A model generated the notes under the pieces. It did not search any database. It was not told the origin of the DNA and was given only the letters and a program-made list of their open reading frames with translations. Made by a program: the position numbers and the translations under genes. From the NCBI GenBank assembly GCA_031426735.1, contig JASJPK010000088.1, positions 1-64,000 on the forward strand: 64,000 bases of DNA, read 5' to 3'. Shown here in pieces: positions 8,821 to 16,702 of this stretch (position 1 is its first letter; the number at the start of each line of letters is the position of its first letter). This DNA comes from PFJX01 sp031426735 (GTDB lineage: Bacteria > Pseudomonadota > Gammaproteobacteria > Burkholderiales > Thiobacillaceae).

Positions 8821-8829
8821 CAGCACGCC

Positions 8830-8895
8830 GTAGGCGGTCCGCTTGCGGGCCGAATTGCTCTGCGCGTCCTTCGGCCCGCAAGCGGGCCTCCTACA
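8830..8895. repeat. hairpin repeat, family A copy 1
   Basis: Inverted arms GCTTGCGGGCCGAA and TTCGGCCCGCAAGC, with flanks close to TAGGAGG and CCTCCTA, around a 15-base loop. Near-identical hairpins occur at 12581-12646 and 41771-41840. It lies between hemW and the YgcG-like gene. Confidence 0.9.
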
Positions 8896-8950
8896 AGCGG
8901 CAACACACCAGCCGAGGAAATCAGTCACACCCGAAAAAACATTCACGGCC

Positions 8951-10114
8951 TCAATCCCCCGCCAGAAACATCTGCAACAACTCGTTCAGAAAATGCCGGC
9001 CCTGCTCGCTCGGGCGGATATTGTCGGGCGTGCGCAGCAGCAGGCCGCGTTGTTCCGCCGCGCGCAACGCGGGTTCCGCCAGCAGCAACGGCAAACCGGT
9101 GCGCGCCTCGAACAGGCGCGGATCGAAACCTTCGGTCAGGCGCAACGCGTTCATCATGAATTCGAAAATCCGGTCGTCCCGCGTCAGCGTGCGGGTCTCC
9201 GGTGCCGGTGGGCCGGCCTCCGCCAGCATTGCATCCATATAAGCCTGCGGATGCTTGCCGCGCGCCTGCCGTTCGATGCGGTCGTGGCTGGACAGCTTGC
9301 CGTGCGCGCCGGCGCCGATGCCGAGGTAATCGCCGAAATTCCAGTAGTTCAGGTTATGCCGGCATTGCTGGCCGGGCCGCGCGAAAGCCGACGTCTCGTA
9401 ATGCAGATAGCCGGCCGCGGCCAGAGTTTCCTCCGCCAGCGTCTGCATGTCGGCGGCGGCGTCGTCGTCCGGCAACTCGGGCGGCAGGGCGGCGAAGGGC
9501 GTGTTCGGCTCCAGCGTCAGGTGATAGGCGGAAATATGCGCCGGGCCGAGCCCGATCGCCGTGTCCAGGTCTTGTCGCGCTTCATCCAGCGTCTGCTCGG
9601 GCAGCGCGTACATCAGGTCCAGATTCACCGCCTCGAACAGAGTCAGCGCCGCTTCCGCCGCCGCGCGCGCCTCGTCGGCATCGTGAATGCGCCCCAACGC
9701 ACGCAAATGGCGTGGGTTGAAGCTCTGGATGCCCAACGACAGCCGGTTCACGCCGGCGGCGCGGTAACCCTGGAAGCGTTCCGCCTCGAACGTGCCCGGA
9801 TTGGCTTCCAGCGTGATTTCGGCCAGCGGCGAGACGCGCAACAGCGTGCGCGCCGTGGTCAGCAACTGGTCGATGGCGGCAGCGGAAAACAGGCTGGGCG
9901 TGCCGCCGCCGATGAAGATACTGCTCACTTCGCGACCCCAGACCTGCGGCAGGCTGTGCTCCAGATCGCGCGTCAGCGCCTGCAGATAGCGTTGTTCCGG
10001 GATGTCCCCGCGCAACGCATGCGAATTGAAATCGCAGTACGGGCACTTGCGCACGCACCAGGGCAGATGCACGTACAGCGCCAACGGCGGCGGCGCTTGC
10101 AACTGGCCCGGCAT
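8951..10114 (-). CDS. hemW: radical SAM heme chaperone HemW
   Basis: 387-residue radical SAM protein of the HemN/HemW family. The start is set at the ATG at 10114 (MPGQLQAPPPLALYVHLPWC), the normal N-terminus of HemW with an AAGG about 7 bases upstream; the open frame extends upstream without conserved sequence. The iron-sulfur motif is CVRKCPYC followed by DFNSH. The residue after CxxxCxxCx is Phe, as in HemW, not the extra Cys of true oxygen-independent coproporphyrinogen oxidase HemN. HemW inserts heme into respiratory enzymes. Also visible: FIGGGTPSL and LSLGIQSF. It is divergent from the histidine kinase at 10179. Confidence 0.92.
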   Translation of the reverse strand: MPGQLQAPPPLALYVHLPWCVRKCPYCDFNSHALRGDIPEQRYLQALTRDLEHSLPQVWGREVSSIFIGGGTPSLFSAAAIDQLLTTARTLLRVSPLAEITLEANPGTFEAERFQGYRAAGVNRLSLGIQSFNPRHLRALGRIHDADEARAAAEAALTLFEAVNLDLMYALPEQTLDEARQDLDTAIGLGPAHISAYHLTLEPNTPFAALPPELPDDDAAADMQTLAEETLAAAGYLHYETSAFARPGQQCRHNLNYWNFGDYLGIGAGAHGKLSSHDRIERQARGKHPQAYMDAMLAEAGPPAPETRTLTRDDRIFEFMMNALRLTEGFDPRLFEARTGLPLLLAEPALRAAEQRGLLLRTPDNIRPSEQGRHFLNELLQMFLAGD

Positions 10115-10178
10115 GCGGACCTTGGCCGCGCCTCTATAATCGGCGGCGTTGTTCACTTCGCCCTCACCTCGCCGCCCC

Positions 10179-10877
10179 ATGCCCGCAAGCAAACTGGATC
10201 TCACCACCTTCCTGCTGTCGTCCGTGCACGACATGAAAAACTCGCTCGGGGCGATGGCGGCGTATCTGGAAGATGCGCTCGCCGAGCCGGGCGTAGCCGG
10301 CCCCCCGGTCGACACGCCGGCGCGCCGGAAGACCGCCCAGGCGCTGTATGAGGCGCAACGCGTCAGCAACCATCTGATTCAACTCCTCGCGCTATACAAA
10401 ATCGACCAGTCATTCTACCCATTCGACCCGCAAGACCGGCCGCTTGCCGATCTGGCCCGCGAAGCGCTGGCGCGGGCGCAACCGCTGGCCGACTCGAAAG
10501 GCATCGCGCTCGATTGCGATTGCCCGGAAGACCTGTACGGCTGGATCGATTACGAGCTGGTGTTCGGCGTCGTCGTACAGGCCCTGCACAACGCGCTGCA
10601 TTACACGCGCAGCCGGGTGTTGCTGACCGCGACAGCGACCGATTTCGGCCTGGCCATCGGGATCGAGGATGACGGTCCCGGTTTCCCCGACTTTCTGCTC
10701 GAACAAGGCAACGCCGCCCAGCGCGGCATCAGTTTCGAAACCGGCAGCACCGGGCTGGGCTTGTACTTCGCCAATGTCGTCGCGCACCTGCACAAGGCCG
10801 GCGAAAAAACCGGCCACATCCATCTGGAAAACGGCGGTCGCCTCGGTGGCGGCTGCTTCACGCTGGAACTGCCCTGA
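10179..10877 (+). CDS. small soluble histidine kinase
   Basis: 232-residue kinase core without sensor domain or membrane segments. H-box VHDMKNSLG (about residue 18), N-box ALHNALHYT, G1 EDDGPGFP and G2 TGLGLYF are all present. ATG at 10179 is preferred over a TTG at 10149 because the domain starts directly after it, although neither has a strong ribosome binding site. The REC-TPR gene follows after 46 bases and is the obvious partner. With no input domain of its own, it probably receives its signal through another protein, perhaps the nearby chemoreceptor-like gene (inference). Confidence 0.85.
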   Translation: MPASKLDLTTFLLSSVHDMKNSLGAMAAYLEDALAEPGVAGPPVDTPARRKTAQALYEAQRVSNHLIQLLALYKIDQSFYPFDPQDRPLADLAREALARAQPLADSKGIALDCDCPEDLYGWIDYELVFGVVVQALHNALHYTRSRVLLTATATDFGLAIGIEDDGPGFPDFLLEQGNAAQRGISFETGSTGLGLYFANVVAHLHKAGEKTGHIHLENGGRLGGGCFTLELP

Positions 10878-10923
10878 TGTACACACCGACGCAGAAACAT
10901 AGGCACAGTAGCTGAATCCGACC

Positions 10924-12567
10924 ATGAGCATACGCAATCTGCCGACGCCCGATCTGTCGCGCACCAGCTTTCTGATCATCGAAGACTTCGAAGGCATGCG
11001 CGCCATCCTGCGCGACCTGCTCAGCCGCGCCGGCGCCAATCGCATCGCGCTGGCGGCCAGCGCTGCCAACGCCATCCACTTGCTGGAACGGCAGAGTTTC
11101 GACGTCATTCTGTGCGATCTGCATCTGGGCCACGGCAAGAACGGCCAGGATATCCTGGAAGAAGCCCGCCATCGCAGCCTGCTGGCGCCGCATGCGGTGT
11201 GGCTGATGGTCAGTGCCGAGAAGGCGGCCGAAATGGTCACCGGCACGGTCGAATCGCGCCCCGACGACTACCTGATCAAACCGATCACCGAAACCCTGCT
11301 GTTTTCCCGCCTGAGCCGGCAAATGGCGAAGAAACAGGCGCTGGCGCCGATCGAAATCGCCATGCGCGAACACGAATACCTGAAAGCGTTGCGTCTGGCC
11401 GACGCCCAACTGGAAGGCAATCAGCCGCACGCCTGGGATCTGAAGCGCCTGAAGGCCGAACTCGCCATGCACAGCGGCGAACACGGCCTCGCCAAGGCAA
11501 TCTACGACGAAGCGCTGAGTCTGCGCGAACTGCCCTGGGCGCGCCTTGGGCTGGCCAAGATTCACTTCAACGAAGGCCGCCTCGACGACGCCCGCCGCGA
11601 ACTCAAGGAAATGACCGATCACAACCGCGCCTATCTGGAAGCGCACGATTGGCTGGCACGCACGCTCGACCGGCTGGGCGACCCGGAAGGCGCGCAGAAC
11701 ATCCTGCAACGCGCCCTCACCACTTCGCCGCGCGCACCGTTGCGGCAACTGCATCTGGGCGAAGTCGCGCAACGGCGCGGCGAACTGGATATCGCCACGC
11801 GCGCCTTCCAGAACAGCATCGAACTGGCGCGCAATACACCGCTGAAATCGATGCAGGCGTATCTCGCCCTGGCACAAGTCCAGCTTGTGCAAAACAATAC
11901 CAACGCTGCCCTGAGCACGCTGTCGGCGCTGTCCAGCGACATGCGCGACAGCCCCGCCGCCCACCTGCTCGCCCAAGCCATGCAGATTCCGGTGCGCCTG
12001 AAAACCGGTGAACTCGCGCTGGCGAAGGATCTGGCGCGGAAACTGGCGACCGAACTGAAGGAAGAGGCGCAACACCTGCCGCCGGATGCGGTCTTCAACC
12101 TGGCCGCGCCGTTGCTCGAACTGGGCGACAAAACCACGGCCAGCGCGCTGCTCGGCAGCCTGATCGGCAACAACCATGAGCACCCGGAATACCTCGAACG
12201 CGCCCAGGCCATCTTCACCCGCGCCGGTCTGGAAAACGAAGGCCGCGAACTGGTGCAGAGTGCCGCCCACGCCGCCACCGACATCATGAACCGCGGCGTC
12301 AAACTGTCGCGCGAAGGCAAGCTCGCCGAAGCCATCGAACTGACCCGCGAAGCGCGCACCAAGATGCCCAACAACGCCCGCCTGCTGCTCAATCACGCCT
12401 TTCTGCTGATCGCCTGGATGGAGCGGCACGGCCGCGAAAAAGCCCTCAACATGGAAGCGCGCGAGTGCATCGAACTGGCGCGCAAACTGAAACCGGAAGA
12501 AAAACGCGCCGGCGAATTGCTGACCCGACTGGAACTGCTCGCCAGCGACTTCGCGATTCCAGCTTAG
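10924..12567 (+). CDS. response regulator with C-terminal TPR domain
   Basis: 547 residues. A REC domain (about 12-135) has the acidic pair in FLIIEDFEG, phosphoacceptor Asp in VILCDLHLG and Lys in LIKPI. The rest is a superhelix of TPR-like repeats (for example AYLEAHDWLARTLDRLGDPEGAQNILQRAL). There is no DNA-binding or enzymatic output, so it signals by protein contact. REC-TPR proteins of this kind are known in proteobacteria, with varied or unknown outputs. It follows the small kinase by 46 bases and is followed by a hairpin repeat and then a chemoreceptor gene. Confidence 0.88.
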   Translation: MSIRNLPTPDLSRTSFLIIEDFEGMRAILRDLLSRAGANRIALAASAANAIHLLERQSFDVILCDLHLGHGKNGQDILEEARHRSLLAPHAVWLMVSAEKAAEMVTGTVESRPDDYLIKPITETLLFSRLSRQMAKKQALAPIEIAMREHEYLKALRLADAQLEGNQPHAWDLKRLKAELAMHSGEHGLAKAIYDEALSLRELPWARLGLAKIHFNEGRLDDARRELKEMTDHNRAYLEAHDWLARTLDRLGDPEGAQNILQRALTTSPRAPLRQLHLGEVAQRRGELDIATRAFQNSIELARNTPLKSMQAYLALAQVQLVQNNTNAALSTLSALSSDMRDSPAAHLLAQAMQIPVRLKTGELALAKDLARKLATELKEEAQHLPPDAVFNLAAPLLELGDKTTASALLGSLIGNNHEHPEYLERAQAIFTRAGLENEGRELVQSAAHAATDIMNRGVKLSREGKLAEAIELTREARTKMPNNARLLLNHAFLLIAWMERHGREKALNMEARECIELARKLKPEEKRAGELLTRLELLASDFAIPA

Positions 12568-12580
12568 CGAAATAATCGGA

Positions 12581-12646
12581 TGTAGGAGGCCCGCTTGCGG
12601 GCCGAACCGCACAGGAGGAATTCGGCCCGCAAGCGGACCTCCTACA
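12581..12646. repeat. hairpin repeat, family A copy 2
   Basis: Arms TGTAGGAGGCCCGCTTGC.. and its near-perfect complement ending CCTCCTACA, with a 14-base loop. Starts 13 bases after the REC-TPR stop codon. It has no T-run, so it is more a dispersed repeat than a standard terminator. Confidence 0.92.
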
Positions 12647-12787
12647 AGTTCAACGACCCTTCGCAGTCGTTTTTGTTCGTTTCTTGCCTTAGGTCAAGCC
12701 GTCGGCATACAGGTAAACAGCCTTAGTGCCGTTAGATCAGGTCAGGAGTCCGGCATTTCTGCCGCTCCTTTCCTGGAGCAACCAATC

Positions 12788-13939
12788 ATGAAATCGCTGT
12801 TCTTGCGCATGCGCCTGGTGCACTGGCTCGGGGTGTTCCTGCTGCTGGCCAATGCCACGTTCTTCACCGACAACCTGCTCGGTTCCATCGTTCAGTACGT
12901 CGTTGCGTTGGTCGTACTGCTGCACGATTTCGACGAAAAACGTTGGGGCGTCGATACCGTGCGCCAGGTGTCCGCCTATCTGGCGCACTTCACGGCGAAG
13001 GACCTGTCGCGCGAAGCGCGCATCAACGCCCGCTTCAACCAGGAAGTGCATGACATGCTGACGGTGATCGACCAGTTTCGCGAGAACATCCGCGTCGCCC
13101 TCAACGAGGTCAAACAGTCCTCCCGGGAAAGCGGCAATGCAGCCCTGGCCTTCGCGCAGACTTCACGCCAGATCGGCCTGCATGTGGAAGAAGAAACCGC
13201 GCTGGCCGCGCAAGCCGGCGACAGCGCCGCGATGATCTCGCAGGCCGTCGCCGAGCTGGCCGCCGATGCGGATCGCACCGCGCGCGACATGGCCGCCGCC
13301 CGACTGGAACTTGCACAGACACGCAAGGATGTGCACAACATGAGCGAGCAGGTCGGCGAAAGCATCCGCACCGGCGACAGCCTGGCCGAGAAACTGAGCC
13401 GCCTGTCCGAGTCCGCTTCCCAGGTCAACCAGGTGCTCACCACGGTCTCCGAAGTCGCCGAACAGACCAATCTGCTCGCCCTCAACGCCGCCATCGAAGC
13501 CGCCCGCGCCGGCGAACAAGGGCGCGGTTTCGCCGTGGTCGCCGACGAAGTGCGCAAACTGGCGGAACGCACCCAGCGCAGCGTCGCCGAAATCGCCGGC
13601 ACGTTGAGCGGCATCAACCAATCGGTGGCCGAAACCACGCAGGAGATGACGCGCCAGTCCGAGGTCTATCGCGGCCTCTCCGCGGCCTCACAAAAAGTCG
13701 AGGGCGTCATCGAAAGCACCGCGCAATGGGTGGGCGGCGTGGCGGACATGGTGAAACGAACCGCCGATGTCTCCGCCCAGGTGCAAAACCGCGTCGAACG
13801 CATCGTCGGCCAGATTGCCAGCATCCAGACCGCGGCACGGGCCAACGCCGCAGCGGCGGTCGAAATCATCGGCAGCGCCGACCGCATGGCCAGCCTGAGC
13901 GATGAATTGAACGGCCGTCTGGCCCAGTTTCAGACCTGA
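12788..13939 (+). CDS. methyl-accepting chemotaxis-type receptor without periplasmic domain
   Basis: 383 aa. Two adjacent hydrophobic segments (about residues 10-45) form a short membrane hairpin with no real periplasmic sensor. A coiled-coil cytoplasmic domain follows, with the conserved receptor tip EQTNLLALNAAIEAARAGEQGRGFAVVADEVRKLAERT at about 225-260, the CheA/CheW-binding hairpin. Lacking a ligand-binding domain, it may sense membrane or redox state or relay from another protein. The ATG is preceded by GGAGCAACC. It lies 37 bases before the c-heme GGDEF-EAL gene; an orphan cheD is at 24.9-25.5 kb. Confidence 0.9.
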   Translation: MKSLFLRMRLVHWLGVFLLLANATFFTDNLLGSIVQYVVALVVLLHDFDEKRWGVDTVRQVSAYLAHFTAKDLSREARINARFNQEVHDMLTVIDQFRENIRVALNEVKQSSRESGNAALAFAQTSRQIGLHVEEETALAAQAGDSAAMISQAVAELAADADRTARDMAAARLELAQTRKDVHNMSEQVGESIRTGDSLAEKLSRLSESASQVNQVLTTVSEVAEQTNLLALNAAIEAARAGEQGRGFAVVADEVRKLAERTQRSVAEIAGTLSGINQSVAETTQEMTRQSEVYRGLSAASQKVEGVIESTAQWVGGVADMVKRTADVSAQVQNRVERIVGQIASIQTAARANAAAAVEIIGSADRMASLSDELNGRLAQFQT

Positions 13940-13976
13940 AGGCCGGCGCAATACCCGGCGGCAAGCGAGGCGCGTA

Positions 13977-16493
13977 GTGAAACTGAAGTCCAAGATCTGG
14001 CTGTTGCTCGCTGCGCTGTTGAGCGTGGTATTGGCCATCGACCTGACCTTCAGCTACCAGAAGCTGAAGACCGAGACACGTGCGGAAACCGAATACGATG
14101 CCCGCACGATCTACGGCTTCATGATGGCGACGCGCCGGATCTATCAGCAGCAGTTCATCGCCAGCGGCCTGCCGGTCAACGAAAAAACCATCGGCTTTCT
14201 GCCGGCGCACTCGTTCTCGCGCATCTCGCATGACTTCGCCAACTGGAACCAGAGCGGCATCGTCTTCAACAATGTGACCGACCGACCGCGCAACCCCGGC
14301 AATCGAGCCGACCGTTTCGAACTGGCGGCGATGCGCTGGTTTCGTGACAATCCGCGGGCAAGCGAGCGGATGCTCAACATCGTCACCGACCAGGGCGTCG
14401 GCTACCTGCTGTACACCGCGCCGATCCGGATCGAGCCGTTCTGCCTGAAATGCCACGGCGAGCGCGCCGCCGCGCCTCCCAGCATCCGCGACCGCTACGC
14501 CACGGCCTATGGCTACAAGGTGGGTGAATTACGCGGCGTCGCGAGCATCCGCATCCCGACGGCAAAATTCCAGGAACGCCTGCTGCGGCTGTGGAGCGGG
14601 CAATTGCTGAAAAGCCTGGTCGGTTATGCCGCGTTGCTGTTCGTCCTCGGCTTCATCCTGGAGCGGCTGGTCAGCCGCCGCCTGTCCAGCTTGCAGGAGG
14701 GCGCGCAACGCATCGCGGCGGGCGACTACACGACGCGCGTCGACGCCGCCGGCAACGACGAGATCGCCGGCCTGGCCGTTACCCTGAACCACATGGCGGA
14801 AGTGGTGCAGCAACGCGATCAATCGCTCGGCAAATTGTCCCTGGCCGTCGAGCAAAGTCCGGAGAGCATCGTCATCACCGACCTTGGCGGCCGCATCGAA
14901 TACGTCAACGAGGCGTTTGTCCGCATCACCGGCTTTTCCCGCACCGAGGTGCTCGGCGCCAATCCGCGCCTGCTGAAATCGGGCAAGACGCCGCCGGAAA
15001 CTTATCGCGCCCTGTGGAGCGCCATGCTGCAAGGCAAGGTCTGGCAAGGCGAGTTCATCAACCGGCGCAAGGAAGGCAGCGAATACACCGAGTCCGCGAT
15101 CATCGCGCCGGTCCGCGCTGCCGGCGTCATCACCCACTACCTGGCGATCAAGCAGGACATCACCGACAGGAAGAAGGCCGAGGCCGAAATCCACAACCTG
15201 GCCTATTTCGACCCGCTCACCGACCTGCCCAACCGGCGTCTGTTGCTGGATCGCCTCGGCCAGGCATTGATCGCCAGCAAACGCAGCCAGCTCTACGGCG
15301 CGTTGCTGATCCTCGATCTGGACAACTTCAAGACGCTGAACGACACCCAGGGGCACGATGTCGGCGACCAGTTGCTGATCGAGGTCGCACAGCGCCTGAT
15401 CGCCAACGTGCGCCAGGAAGACACCGTTTCCCGCCTCGGCGGCGACGAGTACGTGGTCATGCTGGAGGGCCTCGGCCTGGATGAGGAAAACGCCGCCAAG
15501 CAGGCCGAAGTCATCGCCGAGAAGGTGCGTCTCGCGCTGGCCCAGCCGTATGCGCTCGCCGGCGTCGAACAGATCCATCAAAGCAGCGCCAGTATCGGCA
15601 TGACCTTGTTTCACGGCCTCGAAAGCTCGACCGATGGCTTGCTCAAACAGGCCGACGTCGCGCTGTACCAGGCGAAGGATGCCGGCCGCAACAAGCTGCG
15701 CTTCTTCAACCCGGCCATGCAGGCGGCCATCGACACGCGCAGCGCGATGGAACATGCGCTGCGCCTGGCCATCGGCAGGAACGAACTGCAGCTGTATTAC
15801 CAGCCGCAGGTCGATGCGCACGGCCGCATCGTCGGCGCCGAGGCCCTGTTGCGCTGGCTGCGGCCCGGCATCGGCATGGTCTCGCCGGCGCAGTTCATTC
15901 CGCTTGCAGAAGAAACCGGGCTGATCCTGCCGATCGGCGAATGGGTGCTGCATACCGCCTGCGCGCAGTTGCAGGCGTGGGCCGGCCATGCCGCCAGCCG
16001 CGACCTGCAACTGGCCATCAACGTCAGCGCACGCCAGTTCCACCAGGCCGATTTCATCGACCGGATTGCGAACTGCCTGAGTAGCAGCGGCATCGATCCG
16101 TCGCACCTGAAACTGGAGCTGACCGAAAGCGTGGTGCTCGACAACGTCGAGGAAGTCGTCGGCCGCATGCAGGAAATCGGCGCCTTGGGCGTCGGCTTCT
16201 CGCTCGACGACTTCGGCACCGGCTATTCGTCGCTGTCCTACCTGAAACGGCTGCCGCTGGATCAGCTCAAGATCGACCAATCCTTCGTGCGCGACATCTC
16301 CGTCGACCCCAACGACGCCGCCATCGTCCGCGCCATCCTGGCGATGAGCCAGTCGCTCGGGCTCCACGTCATCGCCGAAGGCGTCGAGACCGAGGCACAA
16401 CGCGATTTCCTGCTGCAGAACGGCTGCACCGCGTTCCAGGGTTACCTGTTCGGCAAGCCGATGCCGATTGCCGAGTGGACGCACGCGGCGTAG
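13977..16493 (+). CDS. c-heme sensor, HAMP-PAS-GGDEF-EAL c-di-GMP enzyme
   Basis: 838 residues, GTG start with GAGG upstream. Order: membrane helix (7-27); periplasmic Tll0287-like (DUF3365) domain (about 30-195) with covalent heme site CLKCH at 156-160; second helix (205-230); HAMP; PAS (285-400); GGDEF (about 410-570) with RLGGDEY at 486-492; EAL (585-830) with EAL at 622, DDFGTGYSS and EGVET. Both c-di-GMP domains keep their signature residues, so synthesis, degradation or both are possible. The N-terminal 230 residues are clearly related to those of the histidine kinase at 18557-20686 (shared GFLPAH, FNNVTDRPRNP, SIRIP, heme site at the same position). The heme suggests redox or gas sensing. 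Confidence 0.92.
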   Translation: MKLKSKIWLLLAALLSVVLAIDLTFSYQKLKTETRAETEYDARTIYGFMMATRRIYQQQFIASGLPVNEKTIGFLPAHSFSRISHDFANWNQSGIVFNNVTDRPRNPGNRADRFELAAMRWFRDNPRASERMLNIVTDQGVGYLLYTAPIRIEPFCLKCHGERAAAPPSIRDRYATAYGYKVGELRGVASIRIPTAKFQERLLRLWSGQLLKSLVGYAALLFVLGFILERLVSRRLSSLQEGAQRIAAGDYTTRVDAAGNDEIAGLAVTLNHMAEVVQQRDQSLGKLSLAVEQSPESIVITDLGGRIEYVNEAFVRITGFSRTEVLGANPRLLKSGKTPPETYRALWSAMLQGKVWQGEFINRRKEGSEYTESAIIAPVRAAGVITHYLAIKQDITDRKKAEAEIHNLAYFDPLTDLPNRRLLLDRLGQALIASKRSQLYGALLILDLDNFKTLNDTQGHDVGDQLLIEVAQRLIANVRQEDTVSRLGGDEYVVMLEGLGLDEENAAKQAEVIAEKVRLALAQPYALAGVEQIHQSSASIGMTLFHGLESSTDGLLKQADVALYQAKDAGRNKLRFFNPAMQAAIDTRSAMEHALRLAIGRNELQLYYQPQVDAHGRIVGAEALLRWLRPGIGMVSPAQFIPLAEETGLILPIGEWVLHTACAQLQAWAGHAASRDLQLAINVSARQFHQADFIDRIANCLSSSGIDPSHLKLELTESVVLDNVEEVVGRMQEIGALGVGFSLDDFGTGYSSLSYLKRLPLDQLKIDQSFVRDISVDPNDAAIVRAILAMSQSLGLHVIAEGVETEAQRDFLLQNGCTAFQGYLFGKPMPIAEWTHAA

Positions 16494-16532
16494 GGCGGCT
16501 TCGCGCGGCAAGCCGCCTTTCGCCGGGACGGC

Positions 16533-16557
16533 ATCGCGCCTAGGCAGGCGCTCCTAC
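16533..16557. repeat. diverged repeat unit, family B
   Basis: ATCGCGCCTAGGCAGGCGCTCC is a variant of the right arm of the repeat at 16643-16702 with a changed core (CCTAGGCAGG). It sits in the repeat-filled gap between two convergent signalling genes. Confidence 0.55.
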
Positions 16558-16610
16558 GCACCGCGCCTGCATCATCCCGGTGCGGGCGGATGCCGCCAGC
16601 TTGGAATTTC

Positions 16611-16640
16611 GTAGGATGGGCCAAGCGTAGCGGGCCCATC
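16611..16640. repeat. intergenic repeat family C copy 1
   Basis: GTAGGATGGGCCAAGCGTAG continuing to CGGGCCCATC. The same 30 bases recur identically at 46460-46489. GATGGGCC and GGGCCCATC form an imperfect hairpin. Confidence 0.88.
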
Positions 16641-16642
16641 GC

Positions 16643-16702
16643 TGTAGGAGCGCCTTCCAAGGCGCGAGGCGGCTCAATCGCGCCTTGGAAGGCGCTCCTA
16701 CA
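16643..16702. repeat. complete inverted repeat, family B, overlapping a stop codon
   Basis: Arms TGTAGGAGCGCCTTCC.. (16643-16667) and their exact complement (16678-16702) flank a 10-base loop. The right arm supplies the TAG stop (16698-16700, minus strand) of the REC-GAF-PAS-PAS gene. It also separates two convergent genes. A single unit of the same repeat is at 4886-4909. Confidence 0.92.

Noticed and set aside
8820..8946. N-terminal extension of the YgcG-like protein to 8946
   Set aside because: The extra 42 residues are the translation of a hairpin repeat found elsewhere in intergenic DNA, and the signal peptide starts at 8820.
8951..10114. Assignment as oxygen-independent coproporphyrinogen oxidase HemN
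   Set aside because: The motif lacks the fourth Cys (CxxxCxxCxF) and the N-terminal extension, which fits HemW.
14529..16511. 660-codon minus-strand open frame opposite the GGDEF-EAL gene
   Set aside because: Complementary-frame artefact of high GC; composition not protein-like.
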